DNA of 64,000 nucleotides, taken from contig NZ_FOKR01000011.1 in the NCBI RefSeq assembly GCF_900112195.1, positions 1-64,000 on the forward strand, given 5' to 3'. The DNA comes from Butyrivibrio sp. YAB3001 (lineage in GTDB: Bacteria > Bacillota > Clostridia > Lachnospirales > Lachnospiraceae). Shown one piece after another: positions 47,234 to 55,605 of this stretch. How positions within the stretch are numbered: the stretch's first letter is position 1; the number at the start of each line of letters is the position of its first letter. Made by a program: the position numbers and the translations under genes. The notes under the pieces are model-generated. The model saw nothing but the letters and a program-made list of their open reading frames with translations, was not told where the DNA came from and searched no databases.

Positions 47234-47441
47234 TGGTAAAGTTTCTCTTTGGCAGCTTTGTGCTTAAAGAAGAGAAACACAAGATTGACAGATGGTCAGT
47301 ACAATAAACTCGTAGGCTGCATGAACAAGAAAGAGCGTAGAGAGTTTGAACGCAGGCAGGAGGAGCTTCGTCGCGATAGGGAAGAAGACAGCCCTTTGTT
47401 CCTAACCACACTTTATCTGCCGGATGGGACAAAAGAATCGC

Positions 47442-47752
47442 CCCAATGTCATTTAGATAAAAAATGCAGAAAATGCTAAATAGGCACGCTACGTTCTTCA
47501 GATTATACAGTAGCGTGGACATCTACGTGACACCGCTTTATCTTTAGACTGTTATCACGTAGTTTCGCTATGATTTTATGGCATTCTACGTGATACATCC
47601 CGTTAACAAACCTCTCCTCACGTATTTTTTCCAAATATCTGTTTGTTTTTACGTGTTCTACTACTAATAAAGAGCAGTGTCTCACGTAGACACTTCCAAT
47701 ATCATGCTTGTTGCTCTGTCACATCTTTTTCTTATCTAAATGACATTGGAAC
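47442..47752. repeat. Alternating CACGTA/TACGTG hairpin array between inverted repeats
   Basis: Six hexamers alternate in orientation at 47524 (TACGTG), 47556 (CACGTA), 47587, 47619, 47650 and 47683, spaced 31-33 bases. Successive pairs can form stem-loops, such as CTACGTGA with TCACGTAG; CACGCTAC/GTAGCGTG (47484-47491, 47510-47517) adds another. The array is flanked by CCAATGTCATTTAGATAA (47443-47460) and its reverse complement near 47733-47750; the latter overlaps the gltD stop codon. The upstream part of this gap (47234-47441) holds only a 76-codon frame I do not trust. Confidence 0.65.
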
Positions 47753-49019
47753 CGCCCCTCTGTCCCATCATGTATCGGTCCATGTCCTCGGCGATCTGCT
47801 TGGATACAGCGACAGCTGCCACAACGGTTTTAGCACCGGTAACGACGTCACCTGATGCAAATACTCCGGGAAGGGATGTCTCACCCTTGGAATCTGTGGC
47901 AAGATTTCCTTTTTCGTTGAGCTTCAGTTCTTTTTCATGAGTAACAATCCTGTCCTGCGGGACCTGTGAAATAGCGATCATGATGCTGTCTGCAGGAATT
48001 AGATGCTCAGTATCTGCAAGGACCTTTAGCGGAGTCTTTTGAGTATCTGCTCCTTCTGCCTCAAGCTGTGCAAGCTTTTCCTCATCAGGTACCATATCGC
48101 AGAACACCGGACCCTCGTCCTCAATCCTGACAATGGCTTTTCTGTATTCAAACTTAACGCCGTCTACCTTGGCATATTCGAACTCTGCTTTGGATGCGCT
48201 GACCTCATCACCTCTTACATATACCACAACCTCTTTTGCTCCATGCCTAATGGCAGTTCTGGCTACGTCCATAGCTGCGTTGCCTGCACCGATTATAGCA
48301 ACCTTGTCGCCAAGCTCGTAGACATCAGGATTGTTGAGATAGTTGATAGCATAGAAAACATTTCCAAAAGTCTCTCCCGGAACGCCCAGCTTTCTCGGCT
48401 TCCAGGCACCGGTTCCGATAAACACACTCTTGTAGCCATCATTCAGAAGATCCTGTATTCCCGTAGAACCGCCAATCGCAAAGTTGGGTCTGAACTTGAT
48501 GCCAAGCTCCCGCATCTTTTTGCAATATCTATCCAGGATAGACTTGGGAAGCCTGAACTCGGGAATGCCATAGCGAAGTATTCCGCCAATCTTGTCATGA
48601 GTCTCAAATACTGTGATCGAGTATCCCTTGAGTGCCAGGATTATTGCGATAGTGATCCCTGCCGGCCCAGCGCCAATAACTGCCGCTTTCATGCCGTTTG
48701 CCGGAGCAGGCTTAAGTTCAAGCCTCTCAAAACATGAGTCGGAAATATAATTCTCAATTGATGATATGTGAATGGGCTCACCCTTGATTCCTCTGACACA
48801 ATTGCCCTCACACTGGTTCTCGTGATTGCACACAAGCGAACATACCATAGAAAGCGGGTTATTCTCAAAGAGCATCTGAGCCGCTTCAAGCATGCGATTT
48901 TCCTTAAAAAGACGTATCATCTCCGGAATATTTGTGTGAATCGGGCAGCCATTCTCCCTGCACCTTGGATTAGGGCACTGAAGGCAACGATTTGCTTCAT
49001 CGATAACATGTACTGACAT
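47736..49019 (-). CDS. GltD-like NAD(P)-dependent oxidoreductase
   Basis: A 427-residue protein with N-terminal cysteine clusters for Fe-S centres (CLQCPNPRCRENGCPI and CSLVCNHENQCEGNC), an FAD motif AAVIGAGPAGITIA, an NAD(P) motif VAIIGAGNAAMDVA and the final LPGVFASGDVVTGAKTV. This is the glutamate synthase small-subunit/NfnB-like family; no large subunit lies nearby, so it probably passes NAD(P)H electrons to another partner. ATG 49019 is on the minus strand. Confidence 0.85.
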   Translation of the reverse strand: MSVHVIDEANRCLQCPNPRCRENGCPIHTNIPEMIRLFKENRMLEAAQMLFENNPLSMVCSLVCNHENQCEGNCVRGIKGEPIHISSIENYISDSCFERLELKPAPANGMKAAVIGAGPAGITIAIILALKGYSITVFETHDKIGGILRYGIPEFRLPKSILDRYCKKMRELGIKFRPNFAIGGSTGIQDLLNDGYKSVFIGTGAWKPRKLGVPGETFGNVFYAINYLNNPDVYELGDKVAIIGAGNAAMDVARTAIRHGAKEVVVYVRGDEVSASKAEFEYAKVDGVKFEYRKAIVRIEDEGPVFCDMVPDEEKLAQLEAEGADTQKTPLKVLADTEHLIPADSIMIAISQVPQDRIVTHEKELKLNEKGNLATDSKGETSLPGVFASGDVVTGAKTVVAAVAVSKQIAEDMDRYMMGQRGGSNVI

Positions 49020-49131
49020 AGAATAATCCCCCGCTTTCTTTTTTGATTATTCTATATGTAAAGAAAATCAATAAATACCCCTTTTCATGGAGCGTTTATT
49101 GATTTTCTTGAAGTGTGGGATAGGGAGACGT

Positions 49132-49167
49132 TTTGAAACAAGGGGATGGTTTGGAACAAGGGGACGG
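49132..49167 (+). repeat. Tandem 18-base repeat with the AACAAGGGGA(C/T)GG motif
   Basis: TTTGAAACAAGGGGATGG (49132-49149) is followed without a gap by TTTGGAACAAGGGGACGG (49150-49167), differing at two positions. The GAACAAGGGGACGG motif is familiar as a short REP-like repeat in Firmicutes. No gene covers it. Confidence 0.6.
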
Positions 49168-49261
49168 CTCTCTGTAAAGCTCCTAACAACTTACTCTCTT
49201 ATTACGGGTTTAAATTATTGCCAACGTATTTCCGATACTTTTTCCTCGTATGATTCAAAAG

Positions 49262-49532
49262 CCATGCAAATCCTTTTGCAGATGATGTTGAAACAAACGT
49301 GGATTCTATCGAAGAGTATGTGTCTAGACAGGCCCTTAAGAGTCTTGATTATGGACGGTTATTGTTTTCGAGAGACAGCAGATGTATTTATTATACTTAT
49401 GATGTTTTTATAAATGATATATCGGAATTGACGGATGCCATACTGGATAAGACAATTACTGGGGCTGCGCTCTATATAGCAGAGGTTTATGGATCTGATA
49501 TTGCGGAGATATTAGAGGCTGATAATAAATAA
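49262..49532 (+). pseudogene. Unrecognised C-terminal gene fragment
   Basis: The frame gives about 90 codons (NPFADDVETNVDSIEEYVSR ... IAEVYGSDIAEILEADNK) with no clear start or ribosome site and a stop just upstream. It looks like a real protein end, acidic and helical, but I cannot place it in a family. It may be the leftover of a gene cut during rearrangement between gltD and rtcB. Confidence 0.35.
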
Positions 49533-49546
49533 CTTTAATTTTTTTG

Positions 49547-49580
49547 TTGACATGGACACATAATGTCCGATATATATGAT
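49547..49580 (+). promoter_or_regulatory. Promoter with dyad operator before the rtcB unit
   Basis: TTGACA (49547-49552) and TATATA (49571-49576) are 18 bases apart. The spacer contains the perfect dyad GGACA-CATAA-TGTCC (49554-49568), a likely repressor site. The transcript would first cover the 25-codon leader at 49652. Confidence 0.55.
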
Positions 49581-49651
49581 AGTGTATTATCAGAAACAAC
49601 AAACAAAGATTTTTCATGATTCAAAATGAATTTCAAGAAAGGAGGACGATC

Positions 49652-49729
49652 ATGAAACACACGATGAATACTAACAACATAGCAACAATAGACAACAGGG
49701 GCATGATTGTCCGCCGTCTTTATTTCTAA
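49652..49729 (+). CDS. Candidate 25-residue leader peptide
   Basis: ATG 49652 follows a perfect AAAGGAGG at ideal spacing and opens a 25-codon frame (MKHTMNTNNIATIDNRGMIV then RRLYF). It is too short to be a standard enzyme and ends about 115 bases before rtcB. A short, weak hairpin with a T-run (49781-49803) lies in between, so a leader or attenuation role is possible. Length and ribosome site are the only support. Confidence 0.4.
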   Translation: MKHTMNTNNIATIDNRGMIVRRLYF

Positions 49730-49843
49730 AACTATTTCACACAAAGAAAAAGGACTGGTATAAGGACAAGACTTTAGGCCTCTGAAGATTAGAGGTGTTT
49801 TTGTGTACTCATTTACACAAGCACCTTAGGCGGAGGTTTTATT

Positions 49844-50980
49844 TTGATACCAGTAAAAGGAAAATATTCAGATGCCATGATCATGTGCATGGGGGATGTT
49901 GCTGATGGAAATGTTGACCAGTATGCGATTGCTCAGGTACAGATGATCAGCGACATCGAAGCTACAAAGGGTAGCAAGATCCGTGTAATGCCTGACGTTC
50001 ACCCTGGAAAGGTTGGACCTATCGGTCTCACAATGACAGTGACAGACGCAGTTCTTCCTGCACTTATCGGAATCGACATTGGCTGTGGTATGAGCATGGT
50101 AAAGATTGGAAAGATCAGAAAGGATTTCCAGAAGCTCGACACAGTCATCAGAGACAACGTTCCGGTTGGATTCAAGGTAAGAAACAATGTTCACAGGGAT
50201 GCATCAGATTTTGACCTCGGAAGACTCAACTGCTTTAAGCACATCAGAGATGATAAGGCAATGCTCAGTATCGGAACTCTTGGCGGAGGAAACCACTTTA
50301 TTGAGCTTGATGCAGACGAGAACGGAGAGGGATATCTGATCATTCACAGTGGCAGTCGTCACCTTGGCAAGGAAGTTGCTGAGTATTACATGGATAAGGG
50401 ACACAAGTACTTAATGGAACATGGAAAAGAGGGTGTTCCATATGAACTTACTTACCTTACAGATGAGCTTCTTTCAGACTATCTTCATGATATCCAGGTT
50501 GTTCAGGAATACGCTGAGCTCAATCGTCACATCATTATGAAGGAAATCTGCAAGGGAATGAAGTGGAAGGTAACAGATGAAAAGAGCTGCATCCATAACT
50601 ACATTGAGCAGACAAATGGAGCAGCTATCCTTAGAAAAGGTGCCATCTCCGCTAAGGAGAATCAGGAGGTGATCATACCAGTAAATATGAGAGATGGCGT
50701 AATCCTTGGCGTAGGAAAGGAAAACACTGAGTGGAACAGCTCAGCACCTCATGGCGCTGGAAGAATCTCATCAAGAGAGAAGGTTACAACCAGCCACACA
50801 GTGTCTGAGTTTAAAGCTTCCATGAAGGGAATTTATACAAGCTGCATCAGCAAGGACACACTGGATGAGGCACCCTTTGCTTACAGGGATATTGATTACA
50901 TTAAAGAGGCTGTAAAGGAGACTGTTGAGATCACAAAGCTCCTTAAGCTGGTTTATAACTACAAAGGAGGCAATGCCTAA
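49844..50980 (+). CDS. rtcB: RtcB RNA ligase
   Basis: A 378-residue RtcB: MPDVHPGKVGPIG, GIDIGCGMSMV (metal-binding cysteine), GTLGGGNHFIEL, HSGSRHLG and the late PHGAGRISSREK are all present. RtcB seals 2',3'-cyclic phosphate RNA ends to 5'-OH ends with GTP and Mn2+. The start is TTG 49844, placed 7 bases after GGAGG. In many bacteria this short RtcB form pairs with the release-factor homologue PrfH; here the next gene keeps only the PrfH N-terminus. Confidence 0.93.
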   Translation: MIPVKGKYSDAMIMCMGDVADGNVDQYAIAQVQMISDIEATKGSKIRVMPDVHPGKVGPIGLTMTVTDAVLPALIGIDIGCGMSMVKIGKIRKDFQKLDTVIRDNVPVGFKVRNNVHRDASDFDLGRLNCFKHIRDDKAMLSIGTLGGGNHFIELDADENGEGYLIIHSGSRHLGKEVAEYYMDKGHKYLMEHGKEGVPYELTYLTDELLSDYLHDIQVVQEYAELNRHIIMKEICKGMKWKVTDEKSCIHNYIEQTNGAAILRKGAISAKENQEVIIPVNMRDGVILGVGKENTEWNSSAPHGAGRISSREKVTTSHTVSEFKASMKGIYTSCISKDTLDEAPFAYRDIDYIKEAVKETVEITKLLKLVYNYKGGNA

Positions 50981-51664
50981 ATGATATTACAGATCAGCTC
51001 TGGAATGGGCCCAGTTGAATGTAGTGCAGCTGTAGGCGGCATTTTCAGAGCATTACAAAAGGAATTTCCGGATATAGAGATGATTACAGGCGTGAAAGGA
51101 GAGGTAGAAGGAGCCTATTCATCAATTATTTTTACTTCAGAACAGGACTTGTCAGCCCTTGAAGGTACAATGCAATGGGTGTGCAAGAGTGGCTACAGAC
51201 CGGGTCACAAGAGAAAGAACTGGTTTGTAGATGTAAGCATAATCGAAGAGCCTGATGAAGTGGATGAGAAGATTACGGAAGACAAGATAACATTTCCGAA
51301 TCTCATGGGAGCATTTGATGTCATAAAGGCATGGGGCTTTGATTATAAAACAGTTGCATTTGTTTGGGTGAAGCAGAATAAGAAATGCGATTCTCTTTTC
51401 TGGGGTATGGGCTATTGGACAAGATCCAATGCAGAAATCTGTCTGCTTGCCACCAAAGGACATCCAAAACGAATTGGCAGAGCGGTCCATCAGGTAATCA
51501 TCAGTCACATCGAGCAGCACAGTAAAAAGCCAGCAGAGACTCGCGACCGGATCGTGGAGCTTGTCGGTGATGTACCTCGAGTGGAACTATTTGCAAGACA
51601 GAAAACTCCGGGCTGGGATAGTTGGGGGAATGAAGTGGAGAGTGATTTGGAGTTGGCAGCGTGA
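50981..51664 (+). pseudogene. PrfH N-terminus fused to MT-A70 methyltransferase C-terminus
   Basis: The 227-residue frame has two unrelated halves. Residues ~1-88 (LQISSGMGPVECSAAVGGIF ... YRPGHKRKNWFVDV) match the start of PrfH, the RtcB-linked release-factor homologue. Residues ~97-227 (FDVIKAWGFDYKTVAFVWVK, MGYWTRSNAEICLLATKG, GDVPRVELFARQKTPGWDSW) match the second half of MT-A70 adenine methyltransferases. The PrfH GGQ domain and the MT-A70 DPPW motif are both lost, so neither activity is expected. The start abuts the rtcB stop. A deletion joining two genes explains this best. Confidence 0.75.
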
Positions 51665-51672
51665 TTAAAAAT

Positions 51673-51712
51673 ACGCGGGTGATGCATAGAAAACATCACC
51701 CGCGTGGTTTAT
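51673..51712. terminator. Bidirectional terminator
   Basis: ACGCGGGTGATG (51673-51684) and CATCACCCGCGT (51694-51705) form a perfect 12-bp stem between convergent genes, with A/T runs on both sides. Confidence 0.85.
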
Positions 51713-52062
51713 TAGTCATCTTTTGCCAGTTCACGCTCAATATCTTCTTCTACTTCGCGTTCTGTTTGTGCATGTGATTCAATGAGATTACCAATTATTT
51801 CCCGGGAACATAGCATACCTAACTCATATATTTCTACTGTGGCACCAGCAGCAGTGAGTTCGTCATAGCATTTAGCCAATTTTTTTACGCCGGGGTGGCT
51901 GATGTGTTCGCTTGAGTATACGAAGTCATTTGATTCAATCGCTTCTTTTATCTCTCCCATTGAAGCGGAGGTGTATTTTCTTAGAATGCTAATACACTTT
52001 GAAAGGGAGTCATAAGCTACAATCTTTAAAAAAATATAATCATCTAAGTCTTTTTGATTCAT
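51712..52062 (-). CDS. Small L7/L12-C-terminal-like protein, candidate immunity protein
   Basis: A 116-residue acidic protein. KCISILRKYTSASMGEIKEA ... GVKKLAKCYDELTAAGATVE follows the pattern of the ribosomal L7/L12 C-terminal fold (helix with MGEIKEA, later LTAAGATVEIYE). I chose ATG 52062, because it overlaps the nuclease stop (ATGA) and follows GAGGAAAAC; the longer frame would intrude into the nuclease gene. Its tight coupling after a nuclease gene and its acidity are those of a toxin inhibitor (inference). Confidence 0.55.
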   Translation of the reverse strand: MNQKDLDDYIFLKIVAYDSLSKCISILRKYTSASMGEIKEAIESNDFVYSSEHISHPGVKKLAKCYDELTAAGATVEIYELGMLCSREIIGNLIESHAQTEREVEEDIERELAKDD

Positions 52063-52652
52063 TTTGTTTTCCTCTGTTTGTGTAATAGGTTTGCGTTGAT
52101 TGGTTTGCCTGGTATTGAGTTTTTGAAGTTGCCTCCATGCCATCCATAAAAATGTTCTCTGAAAGTAGCAGGGAATATCACACCACTTTGATTTGCAAGA
52201 TGTGGATAATGAGAGACACTGTATGTGTGATGGCTATGAAGAGTTCTGCCATTATGTTTAGGACGTCTTCCGTGCAGGATATCATTGGCTTGTTCAGGAG
52301 TCCATTGCCTGGTGGTGGGAAGCTTGCTAATTAGGCGCTTCTTTTCTTCCTTCCAAAATTTATCAATGCCAGAATTTCGTCTTTTGTTAAGCCTGATGTT
52401 GCTCTGATAAGTATGATATTCAGTTCTTGTAATAGTCCTGTTGGCAACTTTTTTGCGAAGGCTGCTTCGCTGCTTGGGGGATAATTCTTTGTATTTAAGA
52501 GGATGATCCCTTAAGTCCAAGCCTCTGGTTCTACTAGATATGATATCACTTTCTGATGGGATTGTGATATTGGAACTGCCGTCTGAGGCAAAAGCACGAG
52601 AGAGCTTGGAACCGATAGTACCAGTAAAGTGATTACTGTTTGCTTTGCTCAT
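52059..52652 (-). CDS. HNH/GHH-type nuclease, toxin-like
   Basis: A 197-residue basic protein. The C-terminus has the nuclease signature: LHSHHTYSVSHYPHLANQSG, VIFPATFREHF and WHGGNFKNSIPGKPI, as in the GHH/WHH group of HNH toxins. The N-terminal ~130 residues (NSNHFTGTIGSKLSRAF ...) show no signal peptide, LXG or filament repeats, so delivery outside the cell is not evident. ATG 52652 follows AAGGAGG and overlaps the DUF4417 gene by 20 bases; the stop overlaps the next start. Confidence 0.7.
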   Translation of the reverse strand: MSKANSNHFTGTIGSKLSRAFASDGSSNITIPSESDIISSRTRGLDLRDHPLKYKELSPKQRSSLRKKVANRTITRTEYHTYQSNIRLNKRRNSGIDKFWKEEKKRLISKLPTTRQWTPEQANDILHGRRPKHNGRTLHSHHTYSVSHYPHLANQSGVIFPATFREHFYGWHGGNFKNSIPGKPINANLLHKQRKTK

Positions 52653-53367
52653 GGTGCACCTCCTTATAAGCTTTACATGTCTTGCTGTCAAAGGAGATTA
52701 TCTCGATACCGCATTGCCGAAGAAAGTCAAAAATCGAATAGTTGGATGAACCATACACCAGAATCTTTGAGGGTTTGATAACAGTAGCTAATTTTTTAAG
52801 CCCGTCTTCAAACAGAGGACGATTATTGAGCTTACGTATTCCGCTGGCTACTGTTCCAATACAAAGATTACTTCCAACAGGGATTCCGTCGAAACAGTAG
52901 CTCCAAGTCTCATATGTTCCCCAACGTACACAATTTATGACAGGTATATCCAGTGAGTTCATCCAACAACCAAATGCTCTCATGCGATAGGTGTTGAATC
53001 TTTTCCATGGATCCGGAAAGTCTGCATTGGTAGAAAAATCCGGAGAAATGATACCTGCAAAATGGCAGATTATTTCTAAGGCCTTTTCAGGATATGTCCA
53101 GATGCTACTTCTTTTTCCATCAAACTTTTGATCATCGATAAAGAAGTGTATAAATGCATTGACATGAAAGTCTTTGTTGCCGGAGCGAATATGCTTTTTG
53201 TACAGAGCTTTAGCGTCTTCATATGAGATTAGTTCTTGCGGAATTGTTTCTGTAGAAACGCAATAAGGGATATCACTTCCAGGAGCAAAGGTGGCGTTCT
53301 TAACCATAAATGCATTCCACATGTCATGGCAACCTGATCTGGGTTGCATTTGTTTAGCATTATTCAT
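52633..53367 (-). CDS. DUF4417 protein
   Basis: A 244-residue member of DUF4417, a family of unknown role seen in phages and mobile elements. Family signs are NAFIHFFIDDQKFDGKRSSI, GCWMNSLDIPVINCVRWGTY and PVGSNLCIGTVASGIR. I chose ATG 53367 (AGGAG upstream) over a longer frame. It is the first gene of a minus-strand trio with the nuclease and the L12-like protein, and its C-terminus overlaps the nuclease start. Confidence 0.75.
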   Translation of the reverse strand: MNNAKQMQPRSGCHDMWNAFMVKNATFAPGSDIPYCVSTETIPQELISYEDAKALYKKHIRSGNKDFHVNAFIHFFIDDQKFDGKRSSIWTYPEKALEIICHFAGIISPDFSTNADFPDPWKRFNTYRMRAFGCWMNSLDIPVINCVRWGTYETWSYCFDGIPVGSNLCIGTVASGIRKLNNRPLFEDGLKKLATVIKPSKILVYGSSNYSIFDFLRQCGIEIISFDSKTCKAYKEVHHEQSKQ

Positions 53368-53619
53368 GTGCTTCTCCTTTCTGAATTTAATAGCAGATGT
53401 TGAAACACATGGGCCCAAGTGCTTTTCTGTTTATAATTGTGACAGGTGAAATTAAGTTTAAAAATTCCCACTTCTGTCAATCCTGCTAAGGTTTTCCTTG
53501 TACTACGATTGAGTAATGCATTAGTGAGAAAGATGAAATAAATTATACTTATCGGTGTACAAATATATCGAACGGTGGAATAATATATAGTTAAAGATAT
53601 AGGAAGGGAGAAGGATGTA

Positions 53620-54165
53620 ATGAGCTATGAAGAACATATTGGCGAGAATATAAAAAATGTCAGAAAAGATCAAAGTCTTTCTCAACAGCAGCTTGCGGAT
53701 AGATGTGGCATGTCTAACACTATGATTAGCGAGTACGAAAGAGGCAATAAAATACCTAATTTGGTTACGACTGCGAAGATAGCTTCAGCACTCAAAGTAA
53801 GTATTGATCGTCTGTACTATGGTGATGAAAATAATGCTTTTATAACCACAGTAGATGACGATGGAAGAAAGATAGTTAATGCTGTATATCTTTTGTGGGA
53901 TAAAGGCGTGGTTTGGTACCATGAGAATCTGCGTTATTCAGTTTTTCCAACAATGGATGAGAATAATGGATACTTTTTGTTTGTAAGACAATTTCCTGAG
54001 CAGATAAAACGCCTTATAGTGAGCCTAAATGATTATAAGGCAAAAAAAGATACTTTTCCGGATCCGGAGGCATATCTGGAGATGATACTTTCGTCTGTCG
54101 CTAGCGATATTAATAAAGAGATAGAGAAGCAGGAATCTGAAAAAGAAATTAAACACAAAAAATGA
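53620..54165 (+). CDS. XRE-family transcriptional regulator
   Basis: A 181-residue protein with an N-terminal XRE helix-turn-helix (IKNVRKDQSLSQQQLADRCG, MSNTMISEYERGNKIPNL) and an unrecognised C-terminal region with a Lys/Glu-rich tail. It is divergent from the DUF4417/nuclease cassette, sharing a 250-base AT-rich intergenic region (53368-53619) that I cannot resolve further, and is therefore its likely repressor (inference). Confidence 0.85.
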   Translation: MSYEEHIGENIKNVRKDQSLSQQQLADRCGMSNTMISEYERGNKIPNLVTTAKIASALKVSIDRLYYGDENNAFITTVDDDGRKIVNAVYLLWDKGVVWYHENLRYSVFPTMDENNGYFLFVRQFPEQIKRLIVSLNDYKAKKDTFPDPEAYLEMILSSVASDINKEIEKQESEKEIKHKK

Positions 54166-54324
54166 TAGGGGTGCCATAGGATGCAGGATTTGAAGTAGTC
54201 CATAATGAGATTGGCTCTGATAGCAGACCCGGAAGGGAAAGTGAATAGTGGATCAATGTAATTGGAAGAAAGGGTTGACAATTTTCATCGGTATATAAAA
54301 TAAGTATTTGTGAAAGAGTGAATA

Positions 54325-54876
54325 ATGGATTTTTTTGATATAACAGACGACAACGGAATACCCACAGGTAAAACCATAAGCAGGAGTGAAGCTCATGATA
54401 AGGGGATAGCTCACAGAACAGCGCATATCTGGATTGTAAGAAAGGTCGGCGATGGTTATCAAGTGCTTCTTCAGAAGAGAAGTGGTGAAAAAGAATCTTT
54501 TCCAGGCATGTATGATACTTCCTCCGCAGGGCATATCCAGGCAGGGGACGATCCGCTGGAATCCGCTCAGAGAGAGCTTCATGAAGAACTTGGAATAATG
54601 GCAAACGAAGGAGACCTGACATTTGCGGGGAAGTTCCATATCAATTATGAGATGGAGTTTCATGGAAAGCCATTCCGGGACAATGAAGTGGCTTTTGTTT
54701 ATGTGTATGAAAAGCCGGTTGATATCGACAACCTTGTTCTTCAGAAAGAAGAGGTAGATGAAGTTAAATGGTTTGACATATATGAGGTCCGAGAAGGATG
54801 CATCCACAGAGATGGAACATTCTGTGTTCCGATGGAAGGGCTTGAAACACTCATGAAGTATCTTGGTGCGGATTAA
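54325..54876 (+). CDS. Nudix hydrolase, IDI/YfcD-like
   Basis: A 183-residue Nudix protein with the box GHIQAGDDPLESAQRELHEE plus the LG residues that complete it. The opening FFDITDDNGIPTGKTISRSE and the HRTAHIWIVR segment are those of the isopentenyl-diphosphate isomerase-like YfcD group, whose substrates are unclear. The ribosome site is weak. Its stop overlaps the next gene by one base. Confidence 0.82.
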   Translation: MDFFDITDDNGIPTGKTISRSEAHDKGIAHRTAHIWIVRKVGDGYQVLLQKRSGEKESFPGMYDTSSAGHIQAGDDPLESAQRELHEELGIMANEGDLTFAGKFHINYEMEFHGKPFRDNEVAFVYVYEKPVDIDNLVLQKEEVDEVKWFDIYEVREGCIHRDGTFCVPMEGLETLMKYLGAD

Positions 54877-55234
54877 TGAATCAGGCAGAATTGATTAATA
54901 AAGTAAATGGCTCTATGTATCATCAGGTGAAGACAACAGGTTATGCCACAGCTGTACAGACTCTTATGGATGTGGGGATCTTGTCAAAAGAGGACTATGA
55001 GAGATGGCGGAATGGTCAGGTTCCATATCTTGAAAAGGTCTGTAAGATTAACCTGAAGAAACTTGCAGGTGTTCTTGAGGAAATGAAGCGGTACGCTGCA
55101 AAGAATAACTTGAAGCCGAGTTTTACATTTTATAAGCAGTGGGGGAAAAAGAAAAAAGTACTGTGCAGCTTAGATTTAGTAAGACCGGGAATGAGTATAT
55201 TGAGAAACTGTATGCGACTCATTATGTGAGAAAT
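54876..55234 (+). pseudogene. Small unknown gene with a 3' frameshift
   Basis: The first ~95 residues (MNQAELINKVNGSMYHQVKT ... FYKQWGKKKKV) read normally. After a run of A near 55140-55160 the frame goes off into LCSLDLVRPGMS. The next frame over reads VQLRFSKTGNEYIEKLYATH and ends YVRN, a more natural charged end. I infer a one- or two-base indel at about 55160, either mutation or sequencing error. Function unknown. Confidence 0.5.
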
Positions 55235-55246
55235 TGATGCGGATGT

Positions 55247-55567
55247 ATGAGGAACTGTATGGCAATGATACCAGAGTTTGATTCACAGCGTGAAAAGGAA
55301 AAGTATTTCAGATCCTTATCACCGGAACAGAAGATAAATGCTTTTACAGAACTGATTTGGGAATCAGAGCACATCGTATTCCTTGGTGGTGCCGGTGTTT
55401 CTACCGAAAGCGGCACTCTTGAAGTAGGCTCTGCAGCTCAGCTTGCGCATATGTATCATGAAAAATATATGGTGATAATCAATAAGGGAAAGACCAAAAT
55501 GGAAGGGAAAGCAGATCTTGTTTTCCATGACAGCATTGGAAAGGTTATGAACTCGTTGGATTGGTAA
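55247..55567 (+). pseudogene. Sirtuin (SIR2) with the central region deleted
   Basis: A 106-residue frame begins like an NAD-dependent deacetylase (IVFLGGAGVSTESG, the NAD-binding loop) and then jumps directly to a sirtuin-like end (KYMVIINKGKTKMEGKADLV, FHDSIGKVMNSL). The catalytic histidine, zinc cysteines and about 130-150 residues are missing, without a frame change. An internal deletion between the two parts explains it; activity is not expected. Confidence 0.7.
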
Positions 55568-55605
55568 ATCCGACTTAGTGAGTGTGAAAACACAGGAGAG
55601 CTTAT

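Noticed and set aside
47249..47479. 76-codon plus-strand frame after the HAD gene
   Set aside because: TTG start without a ribosome site; its end overlaps the inverted copy of the gltD 3' end, so coding is doubtful.
47503..47685. 60-codon minus-strand frame in the CACGTA array
   Set aside because: It has no ribosome site, and its apparent HV repeats are simply the DNA motif translated.
47484..47690. The ~32-base periodic motif looks at first like a CRISPR array
   Set aside because: Only 6-8 bases are shared per unit and their orientation alternates; there is no repeat of 23-40 bases and no cas gene in the window.
49087..49413. 108-codon plus-strand frame
   Set aside because: It runs through the tandem 18-base repeat and overlaps a better candidate fragment in another frame.
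52059..52652. The nuclease as a secreted polymorphic toxin
   Set aside because: No signal peptide, LXG, WXG100 or repeat domain is present, and no secretion genes lie nearby.
54166..54324. Possible gene remnant (GFEVVHNEIGSDSRPGRESE)
   Set aside because: Too short and without recognisable family; only a faint trace between the XRE and Nudix genes.
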